This document shows positions 21,532-24,508 of a stretch of DNA of 24,508 nucleotides, piece after piece (position 1 is the stretch's first letter; the number at the start of each line of letters is the position of its first letter). The position numbers were made by a program, and so were the translations under genes. The notes below the pieces were generated by a model that had not been told where the DNA came from, did not search any database, and saw only the letters and a list, made by a program, of their open reading frames with translations. This DNA is from JBFHRE01 sp041746105 (GTDB taxonomy: Bacteria; Actinomycetota; Acidimicrobiia; Spongiisociales; ZC4RG35): NCBI GenBank assembly GCA_041746105.1, contig JBGTHP010000024.1, forward strand, positions 1 to 24,508. Direction: 5' to 3'.

Positions 21532-24477
21532 GTGCTCAGACGAAGCATCACCCTGCTGGCTGCGGCAATAACCGCACTGGCAGCCTTCAGCCCAGCAATG
21601 GCTGAGGAGCCAGGAGTGGGGTTGGCACAAAGCGGCAAGGCGGTAACGGCCAGCCCAACCGGGAGCTACATAGTTGTCATGAGGGATCAGCCTCTGTTGG
21701 CATCGTTCGGTCAGGATGGGTTGCGCACGAGTGCTGCCGGGGCCGCCGCCGCCGCCGATGAGGCCGCCCAGCGTGACGTACTCCGTGCGGCCGGCGTTAG
21801 TACCTCTGATCAAACTCAGAGTTATACAAACGCCCTCAACGGATTCGCCGCCGCTCTCAGCCTGGCCGAAGCAGAAGCAATCGCGGCCGACCCGCGGGTT
21901 GCGCTCGTGCTGCCAGACGAGATGCGGCAGGTCACTACGGACGCGAGTCCAAAGTTCCTCGGACTCAGCGGACCGGGTGAAGCCTGGGCCACCGGACTCA
22001 CCGGTGAGGATGTGATCGTCGGTGTGATCGACACCGGGATCTGGCCAGAACACCCGAGCTTCGCCGACGACGGCTCCTATTCCGACCTCGGACTCGCACT
22101 CGACGAGTCGGTGTACGACTCCTGCGATTTCGGAAACACGACCCATCATCCGGACGACGCGGCTTTCGACTGCAATAACAAGCTGGTCGGTGCCCGACAG
22201 GTCCTCGGGACGTATCGATTCTTCATCGGTGCAGAAGCCGACGAGTTCGACTCCGCTCGTGACGACGACGGGCACGGAACTCACACTGCTTCGACGGCAG
22301 CCGGCAACGCCGGTGTCGACGCACACATCTTCGGACAGGACCTCGGAACGGTCTCCGGCATTGCCCCTCGGGCCAGGGTCATCGCCTACAAGGCGCTCGG
22401 CAACCTGGGTGGTTTCACCTCCGACCTGGTCGAGGCCATCGACCAGGCAGTGGCCGACGGCGTTGACGTCATCAACTACTCCGTCGGCGGCGGCGCCGGG
22501 CTCACCACAGGTGATGCCATCTCGTTCCTGTTTGCAGCTGACGCCGGCGTCCTCGTCGCCACGTCCGCCGGAAACAGCGGGCCGGGTGCAGCCACCATCG
22601 GCGGACCAGCCGACGTTCCCTGGATCACCACGGTCGGGGCCAACACCCAGCCGCGGTTCTTCAAGGGATCCGTCGCACTCGGCCTCAAGCCGAACGGGCG
22701 CACCTATTCGGGCGCCTCGATCACGCTGGGGACCGACAAGCTGCCACTGGTGGATGCCGCAAATGCAGGCGGAGATCTGTGCCTCCCGGGAACTCTGGAT
22801 CCCGCCCAAGTGGCAGGGAAGATCGTTCTATGCCGCCGTGGCGCCATTGGACGCGTGGCCAAGGGCGAAGCCGTCTATCTGGCCGGCGGTGCCGGAATGA
22901 TCATGTACAACAACTCTGACACCGACAACCTGTTCACGGACACACACTTTGTGCCGTCAGTTCACGTCGATTACACGCAGGGTCTCCAGATCAAGCACTA
23001 CATCACCACGACTACCAATCCCCTGGCGAAGATCTCGACTGGCGCTGTCGGGACCTGGACACCAACGCCGTCCATGACGATCTTCTCGTCGAGGGGTCCC
23101 AACCCGTCGGCGGCCGACATCATCAAACCGGACATAACGGCCCCCGGGATGCAGATCCTGGCGGGCGCGTCGCCATTCCCTGGCCCGGGAGCGGTGTCAG
23201 GCGAATTGTTCCAGGCGATTGCGGGAACATCGATGTCGAGCCCGCATGTGGCCGGCATGTTTGCACTGCTCAAGCAGGCACACCCTGATTGGTCGGCGGC
23301 GATGGCCAAGTCGGCGATCATGACGACCGCCAACCCATCGGTCATCGACAACGACCGCAGCAGCTCGGCGAGTCCTTTCGCCATGGGCTCCGGACATCTC
23401 ACCCCTGGCAAGGTGAACTCGGCGGGGTCGGCGTTCAACCCGGGTCTGGTCTACGACGCCGGGCTGTTCGAATACGCCGCATTCATGTGCGGTGCGACAC
23501 CCGGATTCTGGACACAGGGAACCTGCGACTTCCTCGCCGGTCTCGGACTCCCCTTCGATGCAAGTGATCTCAACTATGCGTCGATCGGAATCGCCGAGCT
23601 GGCCGGAAGCCAGGTGGTCACTCGCACGGTGACGAGCGTTGCAAACCGCAGCATTCGGTACACGGCCAGTGTCGAGGCGCCACCCGGATATACGGTCTCG
23701 GTGTCTCCCTCGACCATCACTCTGAAGCCGGGCCAGTCCGCCAGCTTCGAGGTGACGATCACCAATCGGAACGGCCGGGTGGGTGAGTGGCGATTCGGGA
23801 GCATGACCTGGAAGGGATCCGGCTATTCGGCCAGAAGCCCGATTGCCGTCAATGCGAGCCAGTTCAACGCACCGGCGCTCGTTCAGGGTGTCGGCGAGAG
23901 CGGCAGCTCCAGCTTCGGCGTGACCTTCGGTTACACCGGGGCCTATACGGCTGCTGCACACGGGCTTGTCGCGGACAACCCGCTCGTTGGCAGTGTGTCG
24001 CAGGATCCTGATCAGACCTACCCGAGCGGAGACGACGGAGTGGGAGTGGTGAAACACACCTTCTCGGTCGCGGGAGCGGCATACATGCGCTTCGAGCTCG
24101 TCCTGCCCGGGGCCCCAGATGACATCGATCTGTTCCTCGAGGACAGCTCGGGCAACATCATCGCCGGAAGCACCAGTGGTGGCACGGACGAACTGATCGA
24201 GGTTGTACTCCCTGCCGACGACACCTACACGCTGGTCGTCCATGGATGGTCCGTACCCAACCAACCGCTCGCATATGCCGTGTCTTACTGGGAGGTTCCG
24301 CTGGCAAGCGGCGGAAGCCTCGTGGTCGACTCGGCACCGGCCAGCGCCACGCTCGGCGCGGTCGAGACGGTGTCGATCAGCTGGGCAGGAGCGGCGGCGG
24401 GCCGTTCCTTTGGCGCTGTGTCGCACAGCGATGCCTCAGGGCTGTTCGGGATCACGTTGGTCGAAGTGACCAACTGA
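21532..24477 (+). CDS. Secreted subtilisin-like serine protease (S8) with PA and C-terminal beta domains
   Basis: This 981-residue secreted protease has a signal peptide (1-24, likely cleaved after AMA), an I9-type inhibitory propeptide (about 45-135, beginning GSYIVVMRD) and an S8 catalytic domain with Asp167 (VIDTG), His248 (DGHGTH), oxyanion Asn348 (AGNSGP) and Ser567 (GTSMSSPHVAG). A protease-associated (PA) domain is inserted at about 395-505. After the catalytic domain come an fn3-like beta domain (about 685-775, with VSPSTITLKPGQSASFEVTI) and a PPC-like domain (about 785-920, with DDIDLFLEDSSGNII). The layout matches plant-like and actinobacterial subtilases. No C-terminal anchor is seen, so it is probably released. 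The start is GTG 21532 behind a strong ribosome binding site; a structured leader precedes it. Likely role is extracellular protein breakdown. Confidence 0.94.
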   Translation: MLRRSITLLAAAITALAAFSPAMAEEPGVGLAQSGKAVTASPTGSYIVVMRDQPLLASFGQDGLRTSAAGAAAAADEAAQRDVLRAAGVSTSDQTQSYTNALNGFAAALSLAEAEAIAADPRVALVLPDEMRQVTTDASPKFLGLSGPGEAWATGLTGEDVIVGVIDTGIWPEHPSFADDGSYSDLGLALDESVYDSCDFGNTTHHPDDAAFDCNNKLVGARQVLGTYRFFIGAEADEFDSARDDDGHGTHTASTAAGNAGVDAHIFGQDLGTVSGIAPRARVIAYKALGNLGGFTSDLVEAIDQAVADGVDVINYSVGGGAGLTTGDAISFLFAADAGVLVATSAGNSGPGAATIGGPADVPWITTVGANTQPRFFKGSVALGLKPNGRTYSGASITLGTDKLPLVDAANAGGDLCLPGTLDPAQVAGKIVLCRRGAIGRVAKGEAVYLAGGAGMIMYNNSDTDNLFTDTHFVPSVHVDYTQGLQIKHYITTTTNPLAKISTGAVGTWTPTPSMTIFSSRGPNPSAADIIKPDITAPGMQILAGASPFPGPGAVSGELFQAIAGTSMSSPHVAGMFALLKQAHPDWSAAMAKSAIMTTANPSVIDNDRSSSASPFAMGSGHLTPGKVNSAGSAFNPGLVYDAGLFEYAAFMCGATPGFWTQGTCDFLAGLGLPFDASDLNYASIGIAELAGSQVVTRTVTSVANRSIRYTASVEAPPGYTVSVSPSTITLKPGQSASFEVTITNRNGRVGEWRFGSMTWKGSGYSARSPIAVNASQFNAPALVQGVGESGSSSFGVTFGYTGAYTAAAHGLVADNPLVGSVSQDPDQTYPSGDDGVGVVKHTFSVAGAAYMRFELVLPGAPDDIDLFLEDSSGNIIAGSTSGGTDELIEVVLPADDTYTLVVHGWSVPNQPLAYAVSYWEVPLASGGSLVVDSAPASATLGAVETVSISWAGAAAGRSFGAVSHSDASGLFGITLVEVTN

Positions 24478-24493
24478 ACGCAACGGAGCCAAG

Positions 24494-24508
24494 ATGAGGA
24501 GTGGGGGG
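24494..24508 (+). CDS. Possible start of a further gene, truncated by the window end
   Basis: ATG 24494 lies 16 nt after the subtilase stop, with ACGGAG at suitable spacing before it. Only five codons (MRSGG) are visible, so the product cannot be named. If real, it would be co-transcribed with the subtilase. Confidence 0.35.

Noticed and set aside
21322..22809. 495-residue antisense open frame opposite the subtilase start
   Set aside because: It has no recognisable domain, lies opposite the signal peptide and catalytic domain of a clear gene, and has no convincing start signal.

Overview
The window reads as an ordinary chromosomal stretch of a high-GC bacterium, most likely an actinobacterium of the Acidimicrobiia type. 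That assignment is an inference from several signs: high GC, frequent GTG/TTG starts, many starts placed 6-9 nt behind a TAnnnT -10 box (leaderless style), a tandem-GNAT protein of MshD-like layout, PurS/PurQ/small PurL, GlpX-type fructose bisphosphatase and an actinobacterial-style secreted subtilase. I see no CRISPR array, tRNA, rRNA, insertion sequence or phage gene.

Layout. 1-2336 (minus strand): methylmalonyl-CoA epimerase, then a GT2 glycosyltransferase and a multi-pass membrane protein (cut by the window edge). The last two are both frame-disrupted. 2401-4571 (plus): acetyl-CoA acetyltransferase overlapping class II fructose-1,6-bisphosphatase. 4573-7588 (minus): an EamA/DMT exporter, then a NatA/NatB-like ABC exporter pair. 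7707-10015 (plus): a 68-residue unknown protein, a lipoprotein and a tandem GNAT acetyltransferase. 10021-12444 (minus): acetyl-CoA synthetase followed by an EVE-domain protein. 12621-14472 (plus): a nitroreductase and adenylosuccinate lyase (purB). 14476-15992 (minus): a PaaI-type thioesterase followed by an LCP-family cell-wall protein. 16096-20156 (plus): purC-purS-purQ-purL. 20195-21319 (plus): a phosphofructokinase. 21532-24477 (plus): a secreted subtilisin-like protease with a structured leader, followed by the first codons of another possible gene.

Working together. One theme is acyl-CoA and central carbon metabolism: epimerase, thiolase, acetyl-CoA synthetase, thioesterase, FBPase and PFK. 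The second is de novo purine synthesis, with PurS, PurQ and PurL forming the FGAM synthetase complex, PurC the next SAICAR step and PurB two steps. The remainder is envelope and export: LCP ligase, ABC and DMT exporters, lipoprotein and subtilase.

I did not find a convincing undescribed system. The observations most worth a second look are: a perfect 9-bp inverted repeat between the divergent epimerase and thiolase promoters; the recurring leaderless promoter architecture; the clustered frame lesions in the two glycan genes at the left end; tail-to-tail genes separated by only 1-5 nt; and the structured leader of the subtilase.
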